A DNA stretch of 64,000 nt from Leptospiraceae bacterium (GTDB taxonomy: Bacteria > Spirochaetota > Leptospiria > Leptospirales > Leptospiraceae): positions 1 to 64,000 of the forward strand of contig JADJSX010000013.1 in NCBI GenBank assembly GCA_016711485.1, read 5' to 3'. Below are positions 35,941 through 43,370 of the stretch, one piece after another. Numbering within the stretch: the stretch's first letter is position 1; each line of letters starts with the position of its first letter. Both the position numbers and the translations under genes were made by a program. A model generated the notes under the pieces. That model saw only the letters and a list, made by a program, of their open reading frames with translations. It had not been told where the DNA came from and did no database searches.

Positions 35941-37915
35941 GCGCAACAGTAGTGACGGCTGCAGCAGAGGCAGTAATAATAGAAGTTTCAGAAGTTTCAT
36001 TTATATCTTCTAAACCATTCACAGTAATAATTTGATTTGTGCTCCAACAATTTGGACCTGGACAGACATTGTCAAAGGTAAAACTAGCCGCACTCAAAGA
36101 AACCGAACCAGCAATACTGGAAGAAAGATTTACAGTCAAGGATGGAGATGGCTCTTGCGTCAAACGAAGATTAAACGTAGTAGTTCCACCTTCCGTTACT
36201 AAATTCGATCCAGCTGTAAGTAAAATATTCATTGTGTCATCATCTATTATCGAAATATTTGTAGTAGCTGAAATTAGACCTGCTCCGTTAGCAGAAAACA
36301 CCACAGTTTCATTCACAATATTTGCATCTTGAACTCCATTGACAGTCATAGATTGAGTATAATTTCCAGGCGAGAATGCAAGGGACGGTGTGCTTAGAGT
36401 CATTGCTAGTAAATCACTAGAAGTTAAATTAATTGTCCTAGCAATTCCAGGATCTCCAGAAAGGGATACAGTTACTACTGACGATCCATTTTCATTTACA
36501 GAAGTGGCACCACTTATTAAAATTCTGGTATCATCATCTATTGTTGTCACATTATAAACCTGCATAGGAGCGTCAGGCGATGTGAGGATAACAGTCAAAT
36601 TCTCTGAAGTTTCATTTGCATCATTTAATGCAGAAACTGTTACAGCTTGATCAATATTATAATTTCCGGCGGTAAAATTTAAAGTTGAAGGACTCACACC
36701 TAAGGAAGTCCCGTTACTTGTAATAATATTTACGACGACAGGACTAGGGGGCATATTTGTGAGGTGAACTTGAATTACTCCGCTAGTATTTTCAACTAAC
36801 GTTGGAATTGCCCCTGTAACAACTAGATTTTGAGTATCAACATCTACAGTCGTAACAGTTAAAGTTAGCGGTGCCATCCCCGTTGTAGTTAGAGTAAGAG
36901 TGACTATTTCGGGAACTAAATTTACATCAATCAAAGCAGCTAACGTTACAATTTGGTCTGTTGTTGCATTCGCTGGAGTATAATTAAAAGTAGCCGAAGC
37001 TCCACCATTTACAGTAATAGCAGCTGGATTACTACTCGTGATTGTTATGGAGTTATTTGTAAGTAATGGTTTAAAATATCGAATTCCCATAGTAGTCGAT
37101 AAACCTTCATTAATGGAACTTGGTGGACCTGTTACTTGAATAACATTATCATCAATAACTGTTAAATTATATGTTAAATCTGGAATTCCAATCATTTGAA
37201 AAGTTAAAGTTGTCGGATCGTCTGTAGAATTTCCATCTATAACTGCAAGAATTGTAATATTTTGAGTCACATTATAATCAGCTGGTGTAAAATTTAGAGT
37301 AAGTGTATTCGAACCATTTATGGTCACTGCACTATTGTTTAATGTGACATTTACAGACACATTTGCAAAAGGTTGTACTGATAGGCTTGCGCCAATGGTA
37401 ACCGTATTTCCTTCTAAGAGAGTAGGTACGGTTCCAGTCAGTAATATACCATAGTTATCATTCACGAATATATTTGTAATAGAATTTGCTAGACCTGAAG
37501 CTGTACATTTAAGAGTTGCTGAATCGCTTATATTATCTCCGTCTACTACTGTACTAAGTACAAGTGTTTGTTGGTTTGAAAAATTTACAGAATCAAAAAA
37601 GAAATCAGTATTCCTTACTCCATTTACAAGCAATGAAGGATAATCTGTTTCACAGTGAACAATTACTTGACCGTACGGATCGTTTTGCAAAAAAATTCCT
37701 AATGTCGCAGATTGTCCTTCCTGAAGACTACTGACCACTCCTGAAATTGTAATTATACTTTTAGGAGGAGGGAATATTTTAAAAGGGTCTATACTGAGGA
37801 TAAACCCGACTAAACTTTGCGGATCTAACATTGTTCGGTTTACACCTCCCAAACAATTTACAGAGAAAAATAGCAAATATAAAAATATAGTTGTGTATTT
37901 CCATTTACGTTTCAT
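29303..37915 (-). CDS. Giant Calx-beta-like repeat lipoprotein, N-terminal segment
   Basis: A 2,870-codon frame with the true start. A signal peptide runs into a lipobox (LLFFSVNCLGG, Cys at about 21), so the protein is predicted to be a lipoprotein. Then come about eight divergent modules and a long run of near-identical ones. Each module is a Calx-beta-like beta-sandwich: E-G-x-x-A-x-x-x-V-x-L near the start, F-x-x-x-N-Y-N-V-x-Q-x-V-T in the middle, and D-x-N-x-x-x-E-T-V-x-I toward the end. Acidic residues in such domains often bind calcium. Likely role: a long surface stalk or adhesin. The ATG overlaps the stop of the caspase-like gene (TAATG). The frame ends at a single-base deletion at 29310/29311. 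Confidence 0.8.
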   Translation of the reverse strand: MKRKWKYTTIFLYLLFFSVNCLGGVNRTMLDPQSLVGFILSIDPFKIFPPPKSIITISGVVSSLQEGQSATLGIFLQNDPYGQVIVHCETDYPSLLVNGVRNTDFFFDSVNFSNQQTLVLSTVVDGDNISDSATLKCTASGLANSITNIFVNDNYGILLTGTVPTLLEGNTVTIGASLSVQPFANVSVNVTLNNSAVTINGSNTLTLNFTPADYNVTQNITILAVIDGNSTDDPTTLTFQMIGIPDLTYNLTVIDDNVIQVTGPPSSINEGLSTTMGIRYFKPLLTNNSITITSSNPAAITVNGGASATFNYTPANATTDQIVTLAALIDVNLVPEIVTLTLTTTGMAPLTLTVTTVDVDTQNLVVTGAIPTLVENTSGVIQVHLTNMPPSPVVVNIITSNGTSLGVSPSTLNFTAGNYNIDQAVTVSALNDANETSENLTVILTSPDAPMQVYNVTTIDDDTRILISGATSVNENGSSVVTVSLSGDPGIARTINLTSSDLLAMTLSTPSLAFSPGNYTQSMTVNGVQDANIVNETVVFSANGAGLISATTNISIIDDDTMNILLTAGSNLVTEGGTTTFNLRLTQEPSPSLTVNLSSSIAGSVSLSAASFTFDNVCPGPNCWSTNQIITVNGLEDINETSETSIITASAAAVTTVAQNYTTIENDTKPVFGGATSVSESGTALVTVSLSGDPGANRTLNLSSSNILAMTLAPTSISFNSANWNIPQTVLVSGVSDANIISEAVTITGSGVSLVTDTVVVNTVDINTMSVILSGNPGTINEGGTATFNVRLTQDPSGPFTVNLASGTVGSVTLSTAILNFTSANYNVDQVVTITGVEDVNETSETVTITATSLAPTVTFDIDTVENDSRPVFTGATSVTENGVAFLNVALSGNPNGTRTLNIVSSNPLAVGALPATLTFNASNWNVPQSVLLSGIPDANVVSEVVTITGSGIDLTTDTTNITANDINTMSVILSGNPATINEGGTATFNVRLTQDPSGPFTVNLTSGTVGSVTLSTASLNFTSANYNVDQVVTLTGVEDVNETSETVTITATSTAPTVTFNIDTVENDSRPVFTGATSVTEGSTALVSVALSGNPNGTRTLSLVSSDTAAVTLSPATLTFNASNWNIPQAVLITGVSDANTSVETVTITGSGVDLTTDSVSVATIDSTVISIILTASGTTVPEGGTSTLDVQLSAPPAAPLTVTIVSNTTGSVTVGPASLIFTAANYNVNQTVTLTGVEDVNESSEVVTISATAPLVTGASVDYDTIENDTRPVFAGATSVTENGVAFLTVALSGNPGTARTLNIASSDVLAVNALPATLSFNTTNWNIPQSVLLSGTPDANVISEVVTITGSGVGLVSDTTSITANDINTMSVILSGNPTTVNEGGTATFNVRLAQDPSGPFTVNLASGTVGSVTLSTASVNFTSANYNIDQVVTLTGVEDVNETSETVTITATSTAPTVTFDIDTVENDSRPVFTGATSVTENGVAFLNVALSGNPNGTRTLNIVSSNPLAVGALPATLTFNASNWNVPQSVLLSGIPDANVVSEAVTITGSGIDLTTDTTSITANDINTMSVILSGNPTTVNEGGTATFNVRLTQDPSGPFTVNLASGTVGSVTLSTASVNFTSANYNVDQVVTLTGVEDVNETSETVTISATSTAPTVTFDIDTVENDARPVFTGATSVTEGSTALVSVALSGNPNGTRILNLVSSDTAAVTLSPATLTFNASNWNVPQSVTIAGVSDANILPEAVTITGSGVDLTTDTVVVNTVDINTMSVILSGNPATINEGGTATFNVRLTQDPSGPFTVNLASGTVGSVTLSTASVNFTSANYNIDQVVTLTGVEDVNETSETVTITATSTAPTVTFDIATVENDSRPVFTGATSVTEGSTALVSVALSGNPNGTRTLNLVSSDTAAVTLSPATLTFNASNWNIPQAVLITGVSDANTSVETVTITGSGVDLTTDSVSVATIDSTVISIILTASGTTVPEGGTSTLDVQLSAPPAAPLTVTIVSNTTGSVTVGPASLIFTAANYNVNQTVTLTGVEDVNESSEVVTISATAPLVTGASVNYDTIENDTRPVFAGATSVTENGVAFLTVALSGNPGTARTLNIASSDVLAVNALPATLSFNTTNWNIPQSVLLSGTPDANVISEVVTITGSGVGLVSDTTSITANDINTMSVILSGNPATINEGGTATFNVRLTQDPSGPFTVNLASGTVGSVTLSTASVNFTSANYNVDQVVTLTGVEDVNETSETVTITATSTAPTVTFDIETVENDARPVFTGATSVTEGSTALVSVALSGNPNGTRILNLVSSDTAAVTLSPATLTFNASNWNVPQSVTIAGVSDANILPEAVTITGSGVDLTTDTVVVNTVDINTMSVILSGNPTTINEGGTATFNVRLTQDPSGPFTVNLASGAIGSVTLSTASVNFTSANYNIDQVVTLTGVEDVNETSETVTITATSTAPTVTFDIATVENDSRPVFTGATSVTEGSTALVSVALSGNPNGTRILNLVSSDTAAVTLSPATLTFNASNWNIPQAVLITGVTDANTSVETVTITGSGVDLTTDTVNVTTIDSTVTGIILTASGTTVPEGGTSTLDVQLSAPPAAPLTVTIVSNTIGAVTVGPASLIFTAANYNVNQTVTLTGVEDVNESSEVVTISATAPLVTGASVDYDTVENDTRPVFAGATSVTENGVAFLTVALSGNPGTARTLNIASSDVLAVNALPATLSFNTTNWNIPQSVLLSGTPDANVISEVVTITGSGVGLVSDTTSITANDINTMSVILSGNPATINEGGTATFNVRLTQDPSGPFTVNLASGTVGSVTLSTASVNFTSANYNVDQVVTLTGVEDVNETSETVTITATSTARL

Positions 37916-39300
37916 TAGAACCTCACCGTGAAGATCAAATTTGTTTTTTTATCAAAATCCGACGATGTAATAGTATACAAACTTCTATCGGAGGCTGGCA
38001 ATACTTGTAACTGAATCGCCCAAAAATAATTATTTCCTCTATAAAGAAATAAATCCACCAAATTCCAAGCCCAAAAAGCGCCAAGAGCTAGAATCGAATT
38101 ATTTAGATTAGTCTTTGTTTTATTAAGATGGCTTAGTTTCGGCTCAAATAGAAAATAATTTATGAGCAAAGTGTCACCTTCATTTGGCCGTGCTGGAATT
38201 AAAATTGTATTTTCATACTGAGTTTTAGCATTCTGATAAGGCCCAGCGTGGTAGGCAACGTTACCTAACAAAATCAAAAAAATAGACATAAAACTAATAC
38301 CTTTTTCCGTACCACCATTGTACCATTGCCCCCATCCGGGAACAAAAAACGAACGAACTAATGCAGGTAATTTAGAATTCAAATTCGGAAAGTTATTATC
38401 TTCTACAAGACTAGTTTTTTTCTCAACGGAAATTGTAATTGGAATTTTTCCATGTTTATCTCTATGATAATTAACAAATGGTTTTTGTTCTTTGTCATTT
38501 TGATCTGCCCATTGTGTAACTCCATTCTGGGCAAATTCCTCTAATTCAGAAAATGTGACTATTCCGTCTTTATTCGAATCAGCTTGTCCCTCCATTCCAT
38601 AAGCTAAATATTTCGTAAAAACACCAAAGTTAGTTTTGGTATCCTCGTAACTGTAATATCCAGTTCTTGTAGAAAAAAACGTAACAGGTATATCACCTGT
38701 CGCATACTTTTCTGATTTAAAGCCTTCCCTTGCAAAACCTTTTGTAGTAGAATTAGTCAAATCCCGACAAGCATCCAAAATTAAAATTGAATTTGTTATA
38801 TTTCTTTCTTTAATTTTGCGCATAATATCATTTATCTTTATTGAAGTAAAAAGAGATTTTTCTATTGTAGTATCCACAGAAAGAAGATATCCATTTCCAC
38901 TTGGATCGGATATTCCATGACCAGAGAAAAAAAATAAAACTGTATCAGCTGGAGATGCATAATCTAGAACTTGGTCAATTTTTGATTCAATATTAGCCCG
39001 AGTTGGATAGAGAGAATTTTTAGTCGAAACATCATCTGTCAGCAAATATATTTCATCAAACTGTCCTTGCTCCTTCATAATCTGTGCAATTAGTTTAGCA
39101 TCGTTCCTTGCTTTCTGAAGAGGACTAATTCCAATATCCTGGTATTCGTTGATTCCTACCACGATAGCCCATCGACGAGCACTGCTATTATCTTCTTTTA
39201 AAGATTTTTTAGTAGGAGTTTTTTCCTCATCTGACTGACCATAAATTTGAAAAAATAGGCAGGGAATCAAAAAAAGGATAAATCGAAGAATGTTTTTCAT
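37915..39300 (-). CDS. Secreted caspase-like (C14) protease with EF-hand loop and C-terminal membrane region
   Basis: A 461-residue protein with a signal peptide (ILRFILFLIPCLFFQIYG). Residues of about 43-290 form a caspase/metacaspase fold: WAIVVGINEY at strand 1, catalytic His128 in FFFSGHGI and catalytic Cys178 in ILILDACRD. A canonical 12-residue EF-hand loop (DSNKDGIVTFSE, 241-252) sits in the p10-like part and suggests calcium control. A C-terminal region with RSFFVPGWGQWYNGG and hydrophobic segments resembles DUF5683 and may anchor it. Cleavage after Arg or Lys is typical of bacterial relatives but unproven here. It is the first gene of the operon with the giant lipoprotein. Confidence 0.85.
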   Translation of the reverse strand: MKNILRFILFLIPCLFFQIYGQSDEEKTPTKKSLKEDNSSARRWAIVVGINEYQDIGISPLQKARNDAKLIAQIMKEQGQFDEIYLLTDDVSTKNSLYPTRANIESKIDQVLDYASPADTVLFFFSGHGISDPSGNGYLLSVDTTIEKSLFTSIKINDIMRKIKERNITNSILILDACRDLTNSTTKGFAREGFKSEKYATGDIPVTFFSTRTGYYSYEDTKTNFGVFTKYLAYGMEGQADSNKDGIVTFSELEEFAQNGVTQWADQNDKEQKPFVNYHRDKHGKIPITISVEKKTSLVEDNNFPNLNSKLPALVRSFFVPGWGQWYNGGTEKGISFMSIFLILLGNVAYHAGPYQNAKTQYENTILIPARPNEGDTLLINYFLFEPKLSHLNKTKTNLNNSILALGAFWAWNLVDLFLYRGNNYFWAIQLQVLPASDRSLYTITSSDFDKKTNLIFTVRF

Positions 39301-39530
39301 ATAAAGTGCTTTCCTTTCTTTGGATTAAGAATCATTTTCTCATTTTTGAAACCTAGTAAGTAAATAATATGAATCGCTTAATAATTCAAGTAAAAATAAA
39401 CCTATCTCATATGTATGTTTACATACGGAAATGAAAAAAATGACATAACGAATGTTTTGACTAATAAACTATAAAAAATACAATAGAGATTGTAGTTATA
39501 TCCTAACCGTATAAAAATGGGGACTAGTTT

Positions 39531-40272
39531 ATGAATAGATTTATTACAATTATTTTATTAGCGGGTACGACAGTTTCTATTTATCCACTTGAAACCGTTC
39601 CATTTGAAGAAGCTCTTTGGTCACAAGTGCAATCTCTCAGCGCCGCTGATTTCAAAAAAACTGTAAAAGAAGAAGTAAAAGACCATAAAAGCTGGAAAAA
39701 AACAATCGACGAAACCTTTCATAAATTGTTAACCAATTCAGGCAATCCCAATTTCGATTTACAATATGCTGTAATTAAGGATCCAAGTTTTAATGCATTT
39801 GCATTTCCTGGGGGACAATTCATTATTCATACAGAACTATTAGATGAGTTGGACCGATTGATCCAAAAGGATAACTCGATTAAACCAAACTCTCCGGAAT
39901 TAAAATAAATGGATTTCGCCAGAAAGAATTGGCCGAGGGTAATAAGGTTATACCGTATTTCCAATCTCACCCGTCGCCAAATGAAAGACTATCAAAAATA
40001 GAATCAGAACATAAAGATTTATACGCGTGGGCGACTAAGATGGAGTATCTGTGCGGATATTCAAACTTCTAAAAAACTAGACAAAGCTCTAAAAGAATTG
40101 GAGGATGTATTACTTACATACCCTGATAATTTAGAATTTCAAAAAGCACGAGCGGGTTACTCTGCATAAACTCTGGCTTGAATCCGCTCTCGTCGAAGAC
40201 TTGAAACTAAAAGGAATCATAGACCTACCTTCTTTTAGAGACAATATGTTCTTTGATAGAAAATCAGCTTAA
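39531..40272 (+). pseudogene. Decayed M48-type metallopeptidase
   Basis: A 125-codon frame opens with a signal peptide (MNRFITIILLAGTTVSIYP) and reaches NAFAFPGGQFIIHTELLDEL, a hallmark of the BepA/M48 family just before the zinc-binding helix, then stops at 39908. The expected HExxH helix and metal-ligand region are missing. In another frame from about 39935 come YFQSHPSPNERLSKIESE, the segment that follows the metal site in this family, and then TPR-like residues (KLDKALKELEDVLLTYP) to a stop near 40170. A last fragment in a third frame ends at 40272. A central deletion plus frameshifts has thus destroyed a periplasmic outer-membrane-quality-control-type peptidase. Confidence 0.65.
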
Positions 40273-40310
40273 GTTTATATGAGAGATGGTATTGTTCGGT
40301 AGATTCTACT

Positions 40311-40478
40311 CTATAGAGAGGAAAGCCCTGCTTTGGCAGGAATAAAAGTTGATTCTGATGTAGCAGTTACACTTTTTCTTACATTTGTTACTTTTAGCAT
40401 TTCTGATTCTTCAGCGTAAAGAGCCTGAAAGAGAATGAAACAAAAAAGAAAATAGATTAATTTTATTATATTATTCAT
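40311..40478 (-). CDS. Possible 55-residue secreted peptide, perhaps a truncated gene
   Basis: An ATG at 40478 opens 55 codons with a convincing signal peptide (MNNIIKLIYFLFCFILFQ, cleavage after ALYA). The mature part is about 33 residues (EESEMLKVTNVRKSV...). The end reads FIPAKAGLSSL over a cctgc/gcagg hairpin (40327-40340). In many genomes IPAKAG-type tails come from dispersed palindromic repeats that run into a gene, so this is probably the 5' stub of a longer exported protein cut by a repeat. The ribosome site is weak. Confidence 0.3.
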   Translation of the reverse strand: MNNIIKLIYFLFCFILFQALYAEESEMLKVTNVRKSVTATSESTFIPAKAGLSSL

Positions 40479-40562
40479 TTTTCCATTTACTTAAGGTTCG
40501 TATTAATATTGCATCCATTTTTATTATTTGACTCCATTCTCAATTTTCACAAAATCTATTTT

Positions 40563-41294
40563 ATGAGAATGACTTTCCTTTTATTTACTCTTTCTTTTTT
40601 ATACTTTTGTAAACCTGCTGATCCAAACTTTCGAACAAAACCACTCCAGAATACAGAATACACTGGATTTATTGCACGAAATTTTTTCCAAGCTGTCGTA
40701 GAAGTACCGGTAACTAAAGAAGAATTACCAATTCTAGAAGAAAGGAAATCTTGTCTTTTAGAAGCGATGAGAAAACGAGATAAAATGGTAATTCCTATTT
40801 TAAAAGAAATCGCAATGGAAAATAAATGGAATGAAATAGAAAGAAAATTTGAAATCCAAAATTTAAATGAAACAGAAAAAGAAAAACGCCAAAAAAAAGA
40901 ATCCAAGAATATAATTCCAGATCAAGGTCCGGGAGTTGGAACTAGTTCAGGAACTGGAAATCCAACATATAATACAACAACTCAAACTCCAGCAATACAA
41001 CCCAAAAAAGAAATAGAACTGGAAAATAAAAAAAATCCACTTCTAAACAGAGGGGAATTCGCTTGGTTTATTAATAGTATGTTTATTTACAAGGAAGACT
41101 ATTCCAATCCAGAAAAATGTTCATTTGTATTTCGTAATATTCAAGATAATTTATTTGAAAAAGTAGAAAATACGAAACTGAGTTTCATAGGAGAAGACAA
41201 AAAGAAAAAAATCATCCAACCCACCACGGAAACTCAAAACCAATCCCCAAGCTCCATGCCGGCTAATTCGGGATTACCGCAAATGATACGATAG
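40563..41294 (+). CDS. Putative lipoprotein
   Basis: A 243-residue protein. The ATG at 40563 starts a clean lipoprotein signal (MRMTFLLFTLSFLYFC, Cys at 16). The frame extends 18 codons further to a TTG that would spoil it. The mature part has a helical, charged first half (ERKSCLLEAMRKRDKMV and a Glu/Lys-rich coiled stretch), a Gly/Ser/Thr/Pro linker, and a region with a Cys (NPEKCSFVFRNI). The family is not recognised. It is convergent with the MBOAT gene, 9 bp apart. Confidence 0.65.
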   Translation: MRMTFLLFTLSFLYFCKPADPNFRTKPLQNTEYTGFIARNFFQAVVEVPVTKEELPILEERKSCLLEAMRKRDKMVIPILKEIAMENKWNEIERKFEIQNLNETEKEKRQKKESKNIIPDQGPGVGTSSGTGNPTYNTTTQTPAIQPKKEIELENKKNPLLNRGEFAWFINSMFIYKEDYSNPEKCSFVFRNIQDNLFEKVENTKLSFIGEDKKKKIIQPTTETQNQSPSSMPANSGLPQMIR

Positions 41295-41303
41295 TTCTCC
41301 TAT

Positions 41304-42761
41304 TTAAAATTGAAAATACACAAATGGTGTTTCATTATCATTTGTAAAATAAGCAATTCCTAAAATCAAAAATGGATAACTTATAAGCTCTAACCAATAC
41401 GGAACTTTGAAAGTTCTTTTTTTTTCGTAAATCCAATATCCAAATAGATGCCCAAAAAATACAATAGTCAAAACAACAAAGCCGGTTTTCAACATATATG
41501 GACGAGGAATTCCAGGAACGTAAAAAATCATTTTTTTCATCATGATTATAGATTTTTCTAAACTTTCAGATCGGAATAAAGCACATGCGAACACAACAGC
41601 TCCAATTCCATAAATAAAACCAATTGGGTTTAGGATAAAATTATATTTCGTAAGTTTTCCTTTAAAATATTTTTCTTGTAAATCGCCTATCGTACTTTCG
41701 ATAGCCAAGAAAAATCCCATGAATATTCCCCAAAGAAAAAAAGTCCAATTTGCCCCATGCCAAATTCCTCCAAGAAACATAGTCATAAATAAATTAAATT
41801 TATGACGTAACCTACCGTAACGACTTCCCCCAAGAGAAATATAAATATAATCCCTAAGCCAAGTCGAAAGAGATATGTGCCATCTCCTCCAAAAATCAGT
41901 TACACTAGTTGCCTTAAATGGCAAATAAAAATTCTCCGGAAGTTCGTAACCTAATAAAAGCGCTGAAGAATATGCCATATCAGTATACCCGCTAAAGTCG
42001 CCATACAGTTGGAGAGCAAACAATACATTTGCTAACCATAATACAGAAGTTCCATAGTTCTCCGGATTTTTAAATATAAGATCCACAATTGGAGAAATAT
42101 TATCTGAAATAATTACTTTTTTAAAATATCCTAATAAAAAATATCGAATTGCTTTTTTGAAATTTACATCTTCAAACTGAACCTTTCGAAACAATTGAGG
42201 CAAAAAAGTCTTAGCCGTAACGATTGGCCCCGCGACCAATTGTGGAAAAAAAGATACGTAGAGTGCAAACTTAATAAAACTTTTTTCCGCAGGAATTATA
42301 TTTCGATAAACATCTATCGTATAACTTAAGGATTGAAATGTAAAAAATGAAATCCCAACTGGTAAAATAATATTCAGAATTGGTGCAATAGAAGAATAAC
42401 CCAAGTTACCCGCTGTTGCATTCAAAGAATTTGCAAAAAAATTATAGTATTTAAAAAAACCAAGAATACAAACTAGATTTAAAATTAAACTCGATAGTAA
42501 ATAAAGTTTTTTTGCACGAATCTTGTCTGTTTTTGCTATTTGAAGTGCTAAATAGTAATCAATCAATGTGGAAATTAGAATCAATACACCGAATCTATAA
42601 TCCCAGCTCATATAGAAATAATAACTTGCTAGAAGTAAAAATATATGTAAAGAAGTGCTTTGTTCTTTTTCATCCCCTTTACTAAAAAGAGGATGAATAT
42701 ACCACTGAAAAATAAAAACAAGACCGAAAAAAAGAAAAAATTCAATGCTTGTGAATAACAT
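41304..42761 (-). CDS. MBOAT-family membrane O-acyltransferase (AlgI-like)
   Basis: A 485-residue polytopic protein with about eleven hydrophobic helices. Family landmarks are VTDFWRRWHISLSTWLRDYIYISLGGSRYG and the catalytic His in MFLGGIWHGANWTFFLWG. Relatives such as AlgI and DltB transfer acetyl or other acyl groups across the membrane to exported polysaccharides or teichoic acids. The usual SGNH/AlgX-type partner is not adjacent, so the acceptor is unknown. Modification of surface polysaccharide or LPS is a reasonable inference. It is a typical AlgI-type length and appears intact. Confidence 0.9.
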   Translation of the reverse strand: MLFTSIEFFLFFGLVFIFQWYIHPLFSKGDEKEQSTSLHIFLLLASYYFYMSWDYRFGVLILISTLIDYYLALQIAKTDKIRAKKLYLLSSLILNLVCILGFFKYYNFFANSLNATAGNLGYSSIAPILNIILPVGISFFTFQSLSYTIDVYRNIIPAEKSFIKFALYVSFFPQLVAGPIVTAKTFLPQLFRKVQFEDVNFKKAIRYFLLGYFKKVIISDNISPIVDLIFKNPENYGTSVLWLANVLFALQLYGDFSGYTDMAYSSALLLGYELPENFYLPFKATSVTDFWRRWHISLSTWLRDYIYISLGGSRYGRLRHKFNLFMTMFLGGIWHGANWTFFLWGIFMGFFLAIESTIGDLQEKYFKGKLTKYNFILNPIGFIYGIGAVVFACALFRSESLEKSIIMMKKMIFYVPGIPRPYMLKTGFVVLTIVFFGHLFGYWIYEKKRTFKVPYWLELISYPFLILGIAYFTNDNETPFVYFQF

Positions 42762-42770
42762 AGACTCTTA

Positions 42771-42896
42771 TTAACTCACCTTACGCGCAAGCGCGTTGAT
42801 GTGCGAGATAGGGGCGACTTGGACTGCTGCCCAAACCTGCTTATTCATTAATTCATTAGCTTTATCTAATATTCTTAACTTTGCATTAAATTTCAT
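42771..42896 (-). CDS. Possible 41-residue peptide upstream of the MBOAT gene
   Basis: A 42-codon frame (ATG at 42896, TAA at 42771) ends 9 bp before the MBOAT start. It reads MKFNAKLRILDKANELMNK, then a hydrophobic stretch and a basic tail (NALARKVS). There is no strong ribosome site and no family I recognise. It could be a leader peptide or a gene remnant, or chance. Confidence 0.2.
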   Translation of the reverse strand: MKFNAKLRILDKANELMNKQVWAAVQVAPISHINALARKVS

Positions 42897-42926
42897 AATT
42901 TTTCTTTTTTGCGTAACGACAGTTAA

Positions 42927-43232
42927 TTAATTATCTTTTTCCCAAAGTATCGCGCCTTCTAAATGCCAAATTTTATCTCTGTATTCCACAGATTTATATT
43001 TTCCATCAAGTGTTTCGTACGTTAAATCTTTAACTGTATCCCCATTTGATTCTTTGTGTAAACTTACACTAATCATTGATTTAAAATCTTTTGGAAGGGT
43101 TAATTTTTCATCACCCAAACCTAATCGGGAGAGAGTTCGTCCGCAACCTGCAATGCTAGTCAAAAGTAAAAAACAAAGACAAGTAAGGAAACCTAATAAG
43201 AAGTCTTTCATTTGAATTGATTGTAATTTCAT
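42927..43232 (-). CDS. Small putative lipoprotein
   Basis: A 101-residue protein with a lipoprotein-type signal, FLTCLCFLLLTSIAGC (Cys at 30). The mature part of about 70 residues is soluble and strand-rich (SMISVSLHKESNGDTVKDLTYETLDGKYKSVEY) and ends WHLEGAILWEKDN. The family is not recognised. An internal ATG (43211) would give a shorter, more usual signal peptide; the first ATG has a weak AGG upstream. Confidence 0.55.
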   Translation of the reverse strand: MKLQSIQMKDFLLGFLTCLCFLLLTSIAGCGRTLSRLGLGDEKLTLPKDFKSMISVSLHKESNGDTVKDLTYETLDGKYKSVEYRDKIWHLEGAILWEKDN

Positions 43233-43370
43233 AACCTACAATCTGATTTTGTAAAAATATAGAGTCAAGAAATATAAAAAATGTTTTTTTGTCCTTACTA
43301 TTAATTTTTTCTTGTGTGATTTTTACAATAAGTCTAGGCTAACAATATACTAATTAAGAGGGGTTTACTC

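Noticed and set aside
21705..36332. Many open frames of 60-216 codons on the plus strand across the giant gene, with conserved sequences
   Set aside because: They are antisense to the repeat protein, repeat with the same 603/1209-bp spacing, and have no ribosome sites. The Thr/Val/Ser-rich codons of the real protein rarely give stops in the opposite frame.
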